In this document: positions 44,822-53,949 of the stretch, piece after piece
Numbering within the stretch: the stretch's first letter is position 1
Layout: every line of letters begins with the position of its first letter
NCBI GenBank assembly: GCA_026928325.1
Contig: JAIXKS010000032.1
Span: forward strand, 62,001-126,000
Reading direction: 5' to 3'
Length of the DNA: 64,000 nt
DNA from: Chitinophagales bacterium
Lineage (GTDB): Bacteria > Bacteroidota > Bacteroidia > Chitinophagales > Saprospiraceae
Translations under genes and position numbers: made by a program
The notes under the pieces: generated by a model
Told to the model about the DNA's origin: nothing
Seen by the model: the letters and a program-made list of their open reading frames with translations, nothing else
Database searches by the model: none

Positions 44822-45286
44822 ATGAAAAATATAATATTTATAGCATCACTTATCGTCATATCGACGACCATTTCTGCACAATGCTACATCCAGTACACAT
44901 ACGATACCTCTGGCAATAGGATTAAACGAGAGTACTTGGGTGGCTGTGGCCGTCCTGCACTGACAGACGACCATGCATCTTTAGCGGATACATTACGACC
45001 TGAAGAAGCCTTTATAAGGACAGAGCTTGTTCGATTAGACATTGAGTCAGAGATAAGCGTTTATCCCAATCCTACCGACGGATATCTGTCCGTAAGATTG
45101 AGCAGCCCGGATCCTCATTGGATATATCGGCTGAGCACGGTCTCCGGACAGATCATACGACAGGACAACATCGTACAGGACGAATTTCTCATAGCCATGG
45201 ACAATCTTCCGGGAGCTATGTACATATTTGCCATCCTTGATCCTGCAGGAGTTGTCATTTATAGAACTAAAATCATCAAGCCATGA
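44822..45286 (+). CDS. short secreted protein with YD-like motif and T9SS sorting domain
   Basis: 154 residues from the ATG at 44822, which begins a signal peptide (MKNIIFIASLIVISTTISAQ). Just after the cleavage site comes YIQYTYDTSGNRIKREY, a single YD-repeat-like unit as found in RHS barrels. The last about 75 residues form a T9SS type A sorting domain (SEISVYPNPTDGYLSVRLSS ... GAMYIFAI). It is thus exported by T9SS and anchored or released. Its stop overlaps the next start (ATGA at 45283). These small proteins often precede RHS genes in Bacteroidota and may help their secretion; that role is inferred. Confidence 0.7.
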   Translation: MKNIIFIASLIVISTTISAQCYIQYTYDTSGNRIKREYLGGCGRPALTDDHASLADTLRPEEAFIRTELVRLDIESEISVYPNPTDGYLSVRLSSPDPHWIYRLSTVSGQIIRQDNIVQDEFLIAMDNLPGAMYIFAILDPAGVVIYRTKIIKP

Positions 45287-45930
45287 AAACATCATTTTAT
45301 CACTATATCAATTTTATACCAATGAATAAGTCACTAATCTCATTTTTTACCGTTGCTTTTGTCATGACAATAGCTTGTGGTTGTACAGCACAGGAAGATG
45401 ATGATCATACACCAAACATTATCTCCGAAAAATATGAGCCTTGCTGCTCCGACGCATCAGAAGTCAATTTTGAACTCACAGAAGGCTTTAATGTTTACAT
45501 TCCCAATGTATTTACACCGAATGCCGATGGCATTAATGATTATTTTTACCCAATTTACGACACCAAATGGATCGGAGGCGTTAATATCACGTATTTTGTG
45601 CTTTATGATTCAGACGATCACAGCAAAAGACGGGTTATTTTTCACAGAGACTGGTTCAATCCTAATAATATAAAAGACTATGCCTTTGACGGATATTCTC
45701 AAAAGGAAGGCAATCGTAAGCTATGGGAAGGTCAGTTTTGGTATGAAATCTGGATATCCATCCCAGAGACTGGACAGATAAAGCTGAAAGGATCGGCCTG
45801 TAGCGTGGTATGCGATGAAGAGTCAGCAATATTTAAAGGTAAAAAGGGCTGCTTTTATCCTGCACAAGTGACAGATACATTTAAGGGTGATAATAAAAAG
45901 AGCCACTTAGAGAAAGATTGCTTTAAGTAG
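45283..45930 (+). CDS. exported protein with gliding-motility-associated domain
   Basis: 215 residues as the open frame, or 202 from the ATG at 45322 (MNKSLISFFTVAFVMTIACG), which gives a proper signal sequence with a possible lipobox (TIAC). The NVFTPNADGINDYF phrase is the hallmark of the gliding-motility-associated/CHU_C-type domain of T9SS substrates. Several Cys residues in the mature part. It is translationally coupled to the preceding T9SS protein. The stop codon TAG (45928-45930) is also the insertion point of the IS5-type element, which regenerates it, so the protein is complete. Confidence 0.7.
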   Translation: MKTSFYHYINFIPMNKSLISFFTVAFVMTIACGCTAQEDDDHTPNIISEKYEPCCSDASEVNFELTEGFNVYIPNVFTPNADGINDYFYPIYDTKWIGGVNITYFVLYDSDDHSKRRVIFHRDWFNPNNIKDYAFDGYSQKEGNRKLWEGQFWYEIWISIPETGQIKLKGSACSVVCDEESAIFKGKKGCFYPAQVTDTFKGDNKKSHLEKDCFK

Positions 45931-46010
45931 CCGTCTATTAAAAACGATTCAAAATGCTGATTATCAAAACATTAAACCGTAAATAGCTTTTAAAATAATG
46001 CAAGATATTG

Positions 46011-46018
46011 TATCTTTA
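46011..46018 (+). promoter_or_regulatory. -7-like promoter element of the transposase
   Basis: TATCTTTA, 24 nt before the ATG at 46043, inside the insertion sequence. Confidence 0.45.
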
Positions 46019-46042
46019 CGTCGTAAACCTTGCATATTTTAA

Positions 46043-47413
46043 ATGATTCCACAGGCAAAAAACACCAATCAGATTAGCTTTTTCTCTTCATTAGAGGGTA
46101 TGCTCAACGCTAAACATCCTTTATATGTCTTAGCCAATAAAATTGAATGGAAAATATTTGAAGAAGCCTTTTTACCCTTGTATAGCCAAAACAATGGGCG
46201 ACCTGCCAAGCCCATAAGGCTCATGGTAGGCTTGTTGATACTCAAGCACATCCGCAATGTATCAGATGAAAGCGTGGTAGAACAATGGAGTGAAAATATC
46301 TACTATCAATATTTATGTGGAGGAACAACCTTTACACCGGGTAAACCTTGTGAAGCATCAGAGTTAGTACATTTTAGAAAACGTATAGGCGAAAGTGGAA
46401 TAGAGCTAATTTTAAAAGAAAGTATACGAATCAATGGAAAAGATGGAGATGATGACAATGTCAATGTTGACACAACAGTTCAGGAGAAAAATATAACCTT
46501 TCCGACAGATTCCAAACTTCATCACAAGATCATCAAGAAGTGTAAGCAAATAGCCAATAGCGAACAATTGCCTGTGCGTCAGACATATACGCGAGTATTA
46601 AAACAGCTTCGACTAGACCAAAGATTTAGGAATCATCCAAAAAACAAGTCAAAGGCAGGCAAAGCAGACAGAAAAGTAAAGACCATAGCAGGTAGACTGG
46701 TCAGAGAGTTAGAACGCAATTTGACACCGAATTCAAAGTACCAAAGGGAATTGGAATTGTATCAACAGATATTGTCACAGACCCGAAGTACAAAAAACAA
46801 GATATACTCCATACACGAACCCGAGGTATGCTGTATTTCAAAAGGAAAAGAACACAAAAAATATGAGTTTGGCAATAAAGCTTCGTTTGTAAAAACAGAT
46901 ACGGGAGTAATCGTAGGAGCGATGGGCTTTAGGAATGAATATGACGGACACACACTACCGCAGGTATTTGAACAAGTAAAAAGACTGATAGGAAAGGAAC
47001 CCAAAAGGGCAAAAGCGGATAGAGGCTATCGCGGAAATAAGAAAATAGGAGAAACAGAGATATTAATACCAACGACACCAAGAAAATCAGATAGTTATTA
47101 CAAAAAAAAGCAAATAAGTAAAGCCCATAAAAAAAGAGCAGCTATTGAACCGATAATAGGCCATATCAAATCAGATCACAGACTCAACCGTAACTTTTAC
47201 AAGGGAATAGTGGGCGATAACATCAATATTATGTTGGCAGCCGCAGCATTTAACTTCAAAAGGATGATGAACAAATGGAAATCATCATTTTTATACTTTT
47301 GTCAAAGCCTAATATTGTCCATTGCCTATCATATACGATCAAAACGAGTTTTAATGAGAGATATTTTCGGCATGAATACACATGTCACCATCCCATTTTT
47401 GAGCTTATCATAA
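46043..47413 (+). CDS. IS5-family DDE transposase
   Basis: 456 residues. The N-terminal DUF772-like region (GRPAKPIRLMVGLLILKHIR and SDESVVEQWSENIYYQYLCG) and ELVHFRKRIGESG are typical for IS5-group transposases. The DDE core can be followed as NVDTTVQEKNITFPTD (first D), KADRGYRGNKK (second D) and the AAIEPIIGHIKSDHRLNRN (E) segment. All catalytic residues seem present and the frame is intact, so the element may still move. Confidence 0.9.
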   Translation: MIPQAKNTNQISFFSSLEGMLNAKHPLYVLANKIEWKIFEEAFLPLYSQNNGRPAKPIRLMVGLLILKHIRNVSDESVVEQWSENIYYQYLCGGTTFTPGKPCEASELVHFRKRIGESGIELILKESIRINGKDGDDDNVNVDTTVQEKNITFPTDSKLHHKIIKKCKQIANSEQLPVRQTYTRVLKQLRLDQRFRNHPKNKSKAGKADRKVKTIAGRLVRELERNLTPNSKYQRELELYQQILSQTRSTKNKIYSIHEPEVCCISKGKEHKKYEFGNKASFVKTDTGVIVGAMGFRNEYDGHTLPQVFEQVKRLIGKEPKRAKADRGYRGNKKIGETEILIPTTPRKSDSYYKKKQISKAHKKRAAIEPIIGHIKSDHRLNRNFYKGIVGDNINIMLAAAAFNFKRMMNKWKSSFLYFCQSLILSIAYHIRSKRVLMRDIFGMNTHVTIPFLSLS

Positions 47414-47441
47414 TTAAATAAGACTTTTTAAGGGACGACTA

Positions 47442-47711
47442 GTTAGTAAATAACGAACAAGAGGCCCAATACATTCAAACACTCATACAAATTACTATTA
47501 TTCAATATACTATACATTACATTAATTTTTATGTTATTTAGCATTAAAATTGTGTTATGTTCATCTGGCTTTTCGTTTTACCTTTGTATTATCAAATTTG
47601 AGATAAGACTCAAAGGATATAAATTAGAGAGTTTTGGTTATATACATATTATGAGCTTTTATGCTCCGAAAACGACTACAACACATACATATTAAGAGAT
47701 TGAGTTGGATT
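47442..47711. other. gene-free stretch with an orphan promoter and terminator
   Basis: Between the insertion sequence and the MFS gene no coding frame is seen. A TACCTTTG element (47579-47586) points rightward and the next strong feature is the palindromic terminator at 47712-47745, so a transcript of about 155 nt without an ORF is possible. Confidence 0.45.
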
Positions 47712-47745
47712 AAAAAAAATGGTCAGAATTCTGACCATTTTTTTT
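47712..47745. terminator. bidirectional rho-independent terminator
   Basis: A perfect palindrome, A8-TGGTCAGAATTCTGACCA-T8, so each strand has a hairpin followed by a T-tract. It ends the MFS gene (stop at 47748) on the minus strand and any rightward transcript. Confidence 0.9.
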
Positions 47746-47747
47746 TA

Positions 47748-48926
47748 TTAATAGGCATATCTTCTTAATGTCGGATTTTTTATCCAAACATAGGATGCTA
47801 CAAATATCGTCATCAGGCCGCCAAAAATCACAGAAGGAACGGTGCCCATCACTGTAGCGGCAACGCCACTTTCGAATTGTCCAAGCTCATTGCTCGAGTT
47901 GATGAAGATAGAATTAACAGAGGACACTCTTCCACGAATATCGTCTGGAACTAAGATTTGAAATATAGTACTTCTTATGATGACACTTACACCATCGAGT
48001 AATCCACTCACAAAGAGCGCAAGAAAACTGAGCAACACCGATTTTGATAACGCAAAAACGATGATGCAAACGCCAAACCCGGCGACACAGTAAATGAGCT
48101 TTTTGCCGTGGTTTTTTCGCAAGGGTTTTAAGGTTAGCATTAGGATAGAAATAAAGTTACCCAAATAGGTAGCCGACATTAAAATACCAAAGGCTTGCGG
48201 TCCCGCATGAAGTATATCCTTAGCAAACACCGGAAGCATCGCTACCGCACCGCCAAATAAAACGGCAAACATATCCAAAGACATCGCACCTAAGAGATCC
48301 TTTTTATTCCATACAAATTCGAGGCCTTCTTTCACACTATCCCAAGTCCTATTATCGCCTTTCACAAAAGTAATTGGCTTGGGTGCTATCTGCGCAAAGG
48401 ATATAATGGCCAGCAACAACAATATAAAAGCAACTCCAAACACCTGCCAGACTTCAAGATATCCCACCACAAACCCTGCAACGGTAGGTCCGATAATCGC
48501 ACCTAATAAGAAGGTCATACTATTCATCGATGCACCCTTAACTAATGCTTCTCTTTTGATGATTTGAGCCAAGATGGCAACATAAGCCGGCCCCAAAAAC
48601 GCCCTTACGGCGCCAGTACATGCCACCAACAATAAAAACATGGCGGTAAGGAGGTGTTTATTTTCAAAAAGATTGCCATATAGCGATAGCAAACTAAATC
48701 CCGTAATCACTAGCAAATACATGGAGAGCGTCCTAATTATCAAGGTGCGCTTCGCACTTGAATCTACTTTTACTCCTGCTGGAAGTGCCAACAATATAGC
48801 TGGAATGACTTCACTCAAACCCAACATACCTAATACAAACTTACTTCCGGTCAATTCGTATAAATGCCAGCCCAACAGCACGGGTACCATGCGCATCGCT
48901 AGGGTAAACATAAACCTAGATGCCAA
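47748..48926 (-). CDS. MFS transporter (second)
   Basis: 392 residues from a TTG at 48926 with twelve membrane segments, the MFS_3/enterobactin-exporter-like arrangement (VLGMLGLSEVIPAILLALPA, NSIFINSSNELGQFESG). The frame is open further upstream and reads ARKLINREFSFFLASRFM, which is how such proteins usually begin, but no ATG, GTG or TTG lies there; an ATA at 48965 follows a GGAGG by a few bases. The true start is thus uncertain and may be noncanonical. The upstream sugar isomerase gene is on the same strand and its end lies near this region, so the two are probably one operon. Confidence 0.8.
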   Translation of the reverse strand: MASRFMFTLAMRMVPVLLGWHLYELTGSKFVLGMLGLSEVIPAILLALPAGVKVDSSAKRTLIIRTLSMYLLVITGFSLLSLYGNLFENKHLLTAMFLLLVACTGAVRAFLGPAYVAILAQIIKREALVKGASMNSMTFLLGAIIGPTVAGFVVGYLEVWQVFGVAFILLLLAIISFAQIAPKPITFVKGDNRTWDSVKEGLEFVWNKKDLLGAMSLDMFAVLFGGAVAMLPVFAKDILHAGPQAFGILMSATYLGNFISILMLTLKPLRKNHGKKLIYCVAGFGVCIIVFALSKSVLLSFLALFVSGLLDGVSVIIRSTIFQILVPDDIRGRVSSVNSIFINSSNELGQFESGVAATVMGTVPSVIFGGLMTIFVASYVWIKNPTLRRYAY

Positions 48927-48982
48927 AAAAAAGCTAAATTCTCTATTGATCAGCTTTCGGGCTATATATCCTCCTTCCCGTA

Positions 48983-49870
48983 TCAGAACTTCATACTTTT
49001 TAAATGATCAAAGCTAATTTTTACACTTTCAAAAGGCGCATACTTGATCATATCGTCTTGTTCTACATAGAAATACTCTAATCCAGCCTTTTGAGACAAC
49101 TTGAATATCTGCTTCCAATCGATCACGCCGGTGCCTACCTCCGTAAAGGGTTTTTCCGGTGTATCTGCCATATCCTTGATGTGAAATAGCGGAAAGCGTC
49201 CTGCATAGATCTCAATCAACTTGGTAGTATCCATACCTGCCTTATGCGTCCAATAAATATCCAACTCAAAATGGACAAAGCTAGGATCTGTTTCTTCAGC
49301 TAAAATATCAAAAGGGAGATTTCCATCCATGGGCTCAAACTCAAATGCGTGGTTATGATAACACATCTTTAAGCCATGCGCTTGTGCAGTTTCTCCACAT
49401 CGGTTTAATACTCCTGCCGCCTGCTTAAAAGTGTCTATTGACGCTCTTTGAGACTTGGGTAATATTGGGCAGACTATCATCTTTTGACCGATAAAAGCTG
49501 CGTCGTCACATACTTGCTCCCAATTGTTAAGCATATCGTAACTATCCTTATGATCCGGCGAACCAAAGTTGATGTGATTACTATACATCTTCAGCCCCGA
49601 ATCCTCTAGGATATTTAGAAAATCTTGACGAGACAAGCCATAAAATTTTCTATTTGCATAGCTTGCTCCTTCTACATGGCTAAAACCTATGGATTTCACT
49701 TGATTCAATGTCTTGACCAAGTCGCTTTCCATCTCTTGGCGTACCGTATAAAGCTGTAAACCTATCTCCGAAAATTCTGAATGATTCAACAAGTGCATCA
49801 ACCCTGAAGGACTCAAATAACTGCCTATGGTTCCTACTGATGCAAATTTTAAGAATGTTCTCCTTTCCAT
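48983..49870 (-). CDS. Tat-exported sugar phosphate isomerase/epimerase-like protein
   Basis: 295 residues. The N-terminus MERRTFLKFASVGTIGSYLS has the twin-arginine motif of a Tat signal, so export to the periplasm is likely. The rest is the xylose-isomerase-like TIM barrel (AP_endonuc_2): EIGLQLYTVRQEMESD, a metal-site His/Glu set with CYHNHAFEFEPMDG, and FELDIYWTHKAG. Substrate unknown; relatives isomerise sugars or inositols. It is upstream of an MFS transporter gene on the same strand, consistent with uptake or export of a related sugar. Confidence 0.85.
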   Translation of the reverse strand: MERRTFLKFASVGTIGSYLSPSGLMHLLNHSEFSEIGLQLYTVRQEMESDLVKTLNQVKSIGFSHVEGASYANRKFYGLSRQDFLNILEDSGLKMYSNHINFGSPDHKDSYDMLNNWEQVCDDAAFIGQKMIVCPILPKSQRASIDTFKQAAGVLNRCGETAQAHGLKMCYHNHAFEFEPMDGNLPFDILAEETDPSFVHFELDIYWTHKAGMDTTKLIEIYAGRFPLFHIKDMADTPEKPFTEVGTGVIDWKQIFKLSQKAGLEYFYVEQDDMIKYAPFESVKISFDHLKSMKF

Positions 49871-49903
49871 TTTCTATAATATATTACCTTGAAACCATAT
49901 TGA

Positions 49904-52267
49904 TTATTCCCATATCAAACGATAACTCAACACCGGAAGTATTTCCAATTGAGGATAATAAATTAAATCCTGCTTCAAAAAATCATAAGACCGATACATA
50001 ATAGTATTGTTATTGTTTACATTTTGGATATCTAGCGACCAAACGTGGCGCAATCGGCTCGTGACCTTTTTTCTATCATATACTATCCGGAAGTCCAGCC
50101 TTGCATAATCCTTATTTTTTATAGACAAACTACGGTCAAAATCATAGAGTTGATCTAAAGAAGTAGCACGCATATTGATCCAAGGTTCAAATTGTCCACC
50201 TCTATTGTGAATGGCAGCACTAAGGATTAATTTTTGTACTTTTTCTGTTTTAGATAAATATCTTTCGTAGCTCGCACTTAGATTGGCTATCGTTTTATAA
50301 TTGTATCTACCGTCATAATCTCCGGTTATCCTTTGAGCTTCTCTATTTCTATAAGTAGCAGAAAATATCGATAGATTATAACCAATGGTCCAGTTATGGT
50401 TGCTATAAGGATACGTTCTAAAATGATAAAACTCAATGCCTTTTGTCGAGGCTGTTCCTGTACCGTCTGGAATCCACATCGGGCTCAATAATTGATCATA
50501 TCCCAAATTGGAACCATTAAATGCGGATGAATAACTCTTACTTTGCCCTTCATAGACAAACTTAGCAACATCCCATAGATGCGAATAAAACAGATTTCCT
50601 CCTATAGAACGATGATCGGCTTCGTATTTACCACTCAATTGCACATGTCCAGACTTGATTCTTACGGATTGATATGGACCTACAATGTATCTTAAATCAG
50701 TATAATCCTGAAGCGAAGAAAGGCGTGAAGACAATCCTAGAGACACCTTATTGGACAATTTCCAATCTAAGGCTACTGCTGGCTCAATGGTAAATTCCTG
50801 AGTCAAGTCATCATACATTGTTCCTATACCTAGTACATAATGCCACTTATTTAAAGGACTATTTTCTAGCTGCACATATGGATAAAGGCTAAAATAAGAT
50901 TGTTTGATTAACGCTCCATTAATGCGGTTTTCATCTATATGATAATTTGCCCGCAACCCAGCACTCCATTTGAATGTAGGTAAATCCCACTTGAATTGAT
51001 TGTGAAATGACCATAATCCCTTTTTGATTTCTTGATCGTCAGCATGGTCAAAATTGGTATTTTGCTTAAAATAATCAAGCGTATATTCTTCCCTATTATC
51101 TTGCCTTGAGGAAGCAATCAAAGTCGCTTTATAGCTAAAATTGTGGTTTTTTTGCCAAATAAACTGGCTACCTACGATACCCAATTTGCTCTTATAGGTG
51201 ATATGCTGCAAATCTTTAAATCGCTCCGGCTGATCCGTTGAGTCTATACCTGTAAAGTAGTTATGACTTGCTCCCAAGGTAGCAAAAACCTTTAAATGGA
51301 CCTTCTCCGATTTTAACAATTCGCCAAAAGCGCTTAAATCTTGATACCCTATTTTTTCATTGCCGAAGTCGATTCCAAATTGATTTAACAAGCCTGTAAA
51401 ACTATATCGATAGGACGCATAAACGTTTTTCCCACGAATATTTGTGCCCAATCCGCCTTCTAGACCAATCAAATTGAGATCTAAATAAGAATGCATCGAT
51501 GATGCCATCTTCATATCTGAAACGCCAGACATGATATTGCCATAGGATACATTTGCCGGGCTTGCTTCAAAATGGTAGTAATCCAAGACAGCGCCATTCA
51601 AGGCATTGACACCACCGGCATAGTTTGTCGCTAAATCATTGGCTGTGCCGGCATTTGACAGGTGATTTGGATTGACAATGTCTGCTCCGAATAATTGCCA
51701 TCGTGCTGCTTCGGGTGGCATACCCCGATAGACAATACTATTAGCACCATCATTAGCCGTCGAAAAACCGGGATATCGGATGATTATCCGGGAAGGATCT
51801 TGAAAAGAGGCTGGCATCGTTTTAAATTGGCGTTGCGTCATGGTTAAATCTCCCATGCGATAAGCATCCTCATGAATCGTCACGTGAGCCAAAGCTTGAA
51901 CTTCCTGAGCCAAAAACACATCCACATTTAAGATTGCATCTTCGGGAAGATCCAACGTCATATAGCCGGTATAACCCTCATAATAATAGCTGATATCGTA
52001 TTTTCCAGCCTTCTGAAGATGGATTTCATAATATCCCAGGCTATCGGATTCGGTTTGTATGACTGCGAAACTATCCTGCGAAACGGATATCATGGCTAAA
52101 GGTGCTTGAGTTTTACTTTCCTTGAGTAAAACCCTTCCTTTTATGGTTTGACCTATTCCTTGCACGGATATACAAACGACACACAAAAGCAACCCAAGAA
52201 ACTTACGGAGACTATGTAATGCTACACCTCGAACTCGAATCATAAAAATTCCTTTTGCTGCCTTCAA
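49904..52267 (-). CDS. TonB-dependent receptor-like outer membrane protein
   Basis: 787 residues. The N-terminus has a signal sequence (LGLLLCVVCISVQGIGQ; the ATG at codon 9 is an alternative start) and then a CarboxypepD_reg-like domain (IKGRVLLKESKTQAPLAMIS) and a plug-like segment (TMPASFQDPSRIIIRYPGFS). A large beta-barrel fills the rest, ending in SYRLIWE with an aromatic-containing strand. This is the TonB-dependent receptor layout of Bacteroidota, though no clear TonB box was seen and no SusD gene is adjacent. Ligand unknown. It lies 33 bp upstream of the sugar isomerase gene, so the three genes (receptor, isomerase, MFS) probably form an operon for a sugar. Confidence 0.8.
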   Translation of the reverse strand: MKAAKGIFMIRVRGVALHSLRKFLGLLLCVVCISVQGIGQTIKGRVLLKESKTQAPLAMISVSQDSFAVIQTESDSLGYYEIHLQKAGKYDISYYYEGYTGYMTLDLPEDAILNVDVFLAQEVQALAHVTIHEDAYRMGDLTMTQRQFKTMPASFQDPSRIIIRYPGFSTANDGANSIVYRGMPPEAARWQLFGADIVNPNHLSNAGTANDLATNYAGGVNALNGAVLDYYHFEASPANVSYGNIMSGVSDMKMASSMHSYLDLNLIGLEGGLGTNIRGKNVYASYRYSFTGLLNQFGIDFGNEKIGYQDLSAFGELLKSEKVHLKVFATLGASHNYFTGIDSTDQPERFKDLQHITYKSKLGIVGSQFIWQKNHNFSYKATLIASSRQDNREEYTLDYFKQNTNFDHADDQEIKKGLWSFHNQFKWDLPTFKWSAGLRANYHIDENRINGALIKQSYFSLYPYVQLENSPLNKWHYVLGIGTMYDDLTQEFTIEPAVALDWKLSNKVSLGLSSRLSSLQDYTDLRYIVGPYQSVRIKSGHVQLSGKYEADHRSIGGNLFYSHLWDVAKFVYEGQSKSYSSAFNGSNLGYDQLLSPMWIPDGTGTASTKGIEFYHFRTYPYSNHNWTIGYNLSIFSATYRNREAQRITGDYDGRYNYKTIANLSASYERYLSKTEKVQKLILSAAIHNRGGQFEPWINMRATSLDQLYDFDRSLSIKNKDYARLDFRIVYDRKKVTSRLRHVWSLDIQNVNNNNTIMYRSYDFLKQDLIYYPQLEILPVLSYRLIWE

Positions 52268-52348
52268 TAATTTAGCAATTCAAGCTTGAAAGAAAAAACA
52301 TAAAATTGCCTTACAAACCACTATTATGCTGCCGAATAAACGTCCGAT

Positions 52349-53926
52349 TTAATTTGGAATAATCTGAAATTCAGTCCTTCTATTTTTAGATCGACACGCT
52401 TCATCTTGATTTGCTGCACATCCTTCTACCGGCTTTGAAAAGCCATTACCGATGATAATAAACCTATTCTCCGGCATATTGTATTGTTGTTTGAGATAAT
52501 CCGCCACCGCTTTTGCTCGCTTTTGCGAAAGAATGACATTGGATTCAGAACTACCGACATTGTCAGTATTTCCTTCAATTCTAATCTTAGCATTAGCAAA
52601 ACTCTTTGCTAAATCGGCAAATTGCAAATCAATAATCGTCTTGGCATTTTCGTCCAAGTTATAACTTGCAGTTGGGAAGTTTATACTTACCGGCTTCGAA
52701 GCAATTGCTTCTGCTGAAACTTCCTTTACTGTTGTCTTATTAAACTCTTTAGACTTTTCAGCATCATATTGCGGTTCCTTTAAATTGTCGCTAGCTGCTA
52801 AAATTGCACCTGTATAGATGACGGAGCGCCATGCCGGAGCAATTTTTGGAGCATCGCCGGTTTCAACAAATTTTTTGGCCATTTTTTCATATAAATCCTG
52901 GCCTTTTTGACCCTTATATGCAGAGTTTAGTCCGAAAAAATTGACATTATCACCATGACCGGTCAAATAGACATTTTCCATCATGCCGATGGCATCGTCA
53001 ATGGTCAAACTATTGGCTTCAGCCAGATATCTTGCCGCCTTATTGCGATTTGATTCATTCGCATTGAGCTCTGCAACGGCCTTCATCCATCCTTCGTATA
53101 AGCCATGAAACATGTTTTTCTTCTCTTGAATAACGTTTTCGCTGGCGAACATGATGCCTCCCAAAGTATGAGACTGATCCTTGGTCGTCAACAAAATCTT
53201 TGAACCCGGAACATCGGCTGTTGCCAATAAATCATCCGGACTCCACACCACAGCAGCATCCACATCGTCGGTACGGAAGAGTTCGGCAGCTTTTAGATTA
53301 TCACTTGTAGGTACGACTTTTACGTCACTGTATTTCAATCCTGCGGCTTCTAGTGTATTATTCAACAATGTTTGAGCCGGAGAAGGCACAGCTACTGCTA
53401 CTCGTTTTCCTTTGAGGTCATTGGCCCGATTGATGCCTCTTTTTACAATAACGGCATCGCCACCACGCGACCAATCCGTCTGTAAAAATGCCAAAGGTTT
53501 AAAAGCATTGATATCGTCTGCTGAAGTAAATAGAGGAAAGGCATCTGCGGTTAATACCAAAGCATCGTATTCTCCTGCCATCCATCCATTCATCGCATTC
53601 AGTAGGTCATTTTCTATTTTAAAATCGACTTTAAATCCATAATCCTTATAGAATCGGGATTGTGTATTGGCTGCTGCCCCTTCATTGTAATACAAACCAG
53701 GAGCAAATCCACCCCAAGTCACTAACTGTACTCTCAAGGTATTAGGATCTCTCTTCCCCTTCTTTTGTGAAGTATTATTATCTGAGTTGCTTTCTTTCTC
53801 AGCCTGATTTTTAAGGTCTTGCCCTAGGTTGGTATTGTTAAGGATATATTTTCCACCAAAAAAAACACCGGCAAGGATGAGTAATGTTATCAATAGTTTT
53901 GAAAAACTCGTTAATTTAGTTGCCAT
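52349..53926 (-). CDS. periplasmic binding protein-OmpA fusion
   Basis: 525 residues. One N-terminal membrane anchor (about 10-27) and a low-complexity linker (residues 40-58) lead to a periplasmic-binding-protein domain of the NitT/TauT-phosphate type (about 65-390, LRVQLVTWGGFAPGLYYNEG, WMAGEYDALVLTADAFPLFT), followed by an OmpA-like peptidoglycan-binding domain (about 405-525, IRIEGNTDNVGSSESNVILS, SQKRAKAVADYL, NRRTEF). Such a fusion can sense a ligand and grip the cell wall, and does not fit ordinary nutrient import, since no permease is near. It is the third gene of a three-gene leftward module. Confidence 0.85.
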   Translation of the reverse strand: MATKLTSFSKLLITLLILAGVFFGGKYILNNTNLGQDLKNQAEKESNSDNNTSQKKGKRDPNTLRVQLVTWGGFAPGLYYNEGAAANTQSRFYKDYGFKVDFKIENDLLNAMNGWMAGEYDALVLTADAFPLFTSADDINAFKPLAFLQTDWSRGGDAVIVKRGINRANDLKGKRVAVAVPSPAQTLLNNTLEAAGLKYSDVKVVPTSDNLKAAELFRTDDVDAAVVWSPDDLLATADVPGSKILLTTKDQSHTLGGIMFASENVIQEKKNMFHGLYEGWMKAVAELNANESNRNKAARYLAEANSLTIDDAIGMMENVYLTGHGDNVNFFGLNSAYKGQKGQDLYEKMAKKFVETGDAPKIAPAWRSVIYTGAILAASDNLKEPQYDAEKSKEFNKTTVKEVSAEAIASKPVSINFPTASYNLDENAKTIIDLQFADLAKSFANAKIRIEGNTDNVGSSESNVILSQKRAKAVADYLKQQYNMPENRFIIIGNGFSKPVEGCAANQDEACRSKNRRTEFQIIPN

Positions 53927-53949
53927 ATATTATAAGAATTTGCTCATTT

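Larger units (their letters stand above)
45930..47439 (+). mobile_element. IS5-type insertion sequence
   Basis: About 1.5 kb with imperfect terminal inverted repeats: left G-CCGTCTATTAAAAACG (from 45930) and right, read inward, G-TCGTCCCTTAAAAAGT (to 47439). TA occurs directly outside both ends (45928-45929 and 47440-47441) and is the likely target duplication. One transposase gene fills the element. The element appears complete. Confidence 0.8.

Noticed and set aside
45283..45930. Gene truncation by the IS5-type element
   Set aside because: Joining the flanks without the element gives the same TAG stop, so the protein is unchanged.
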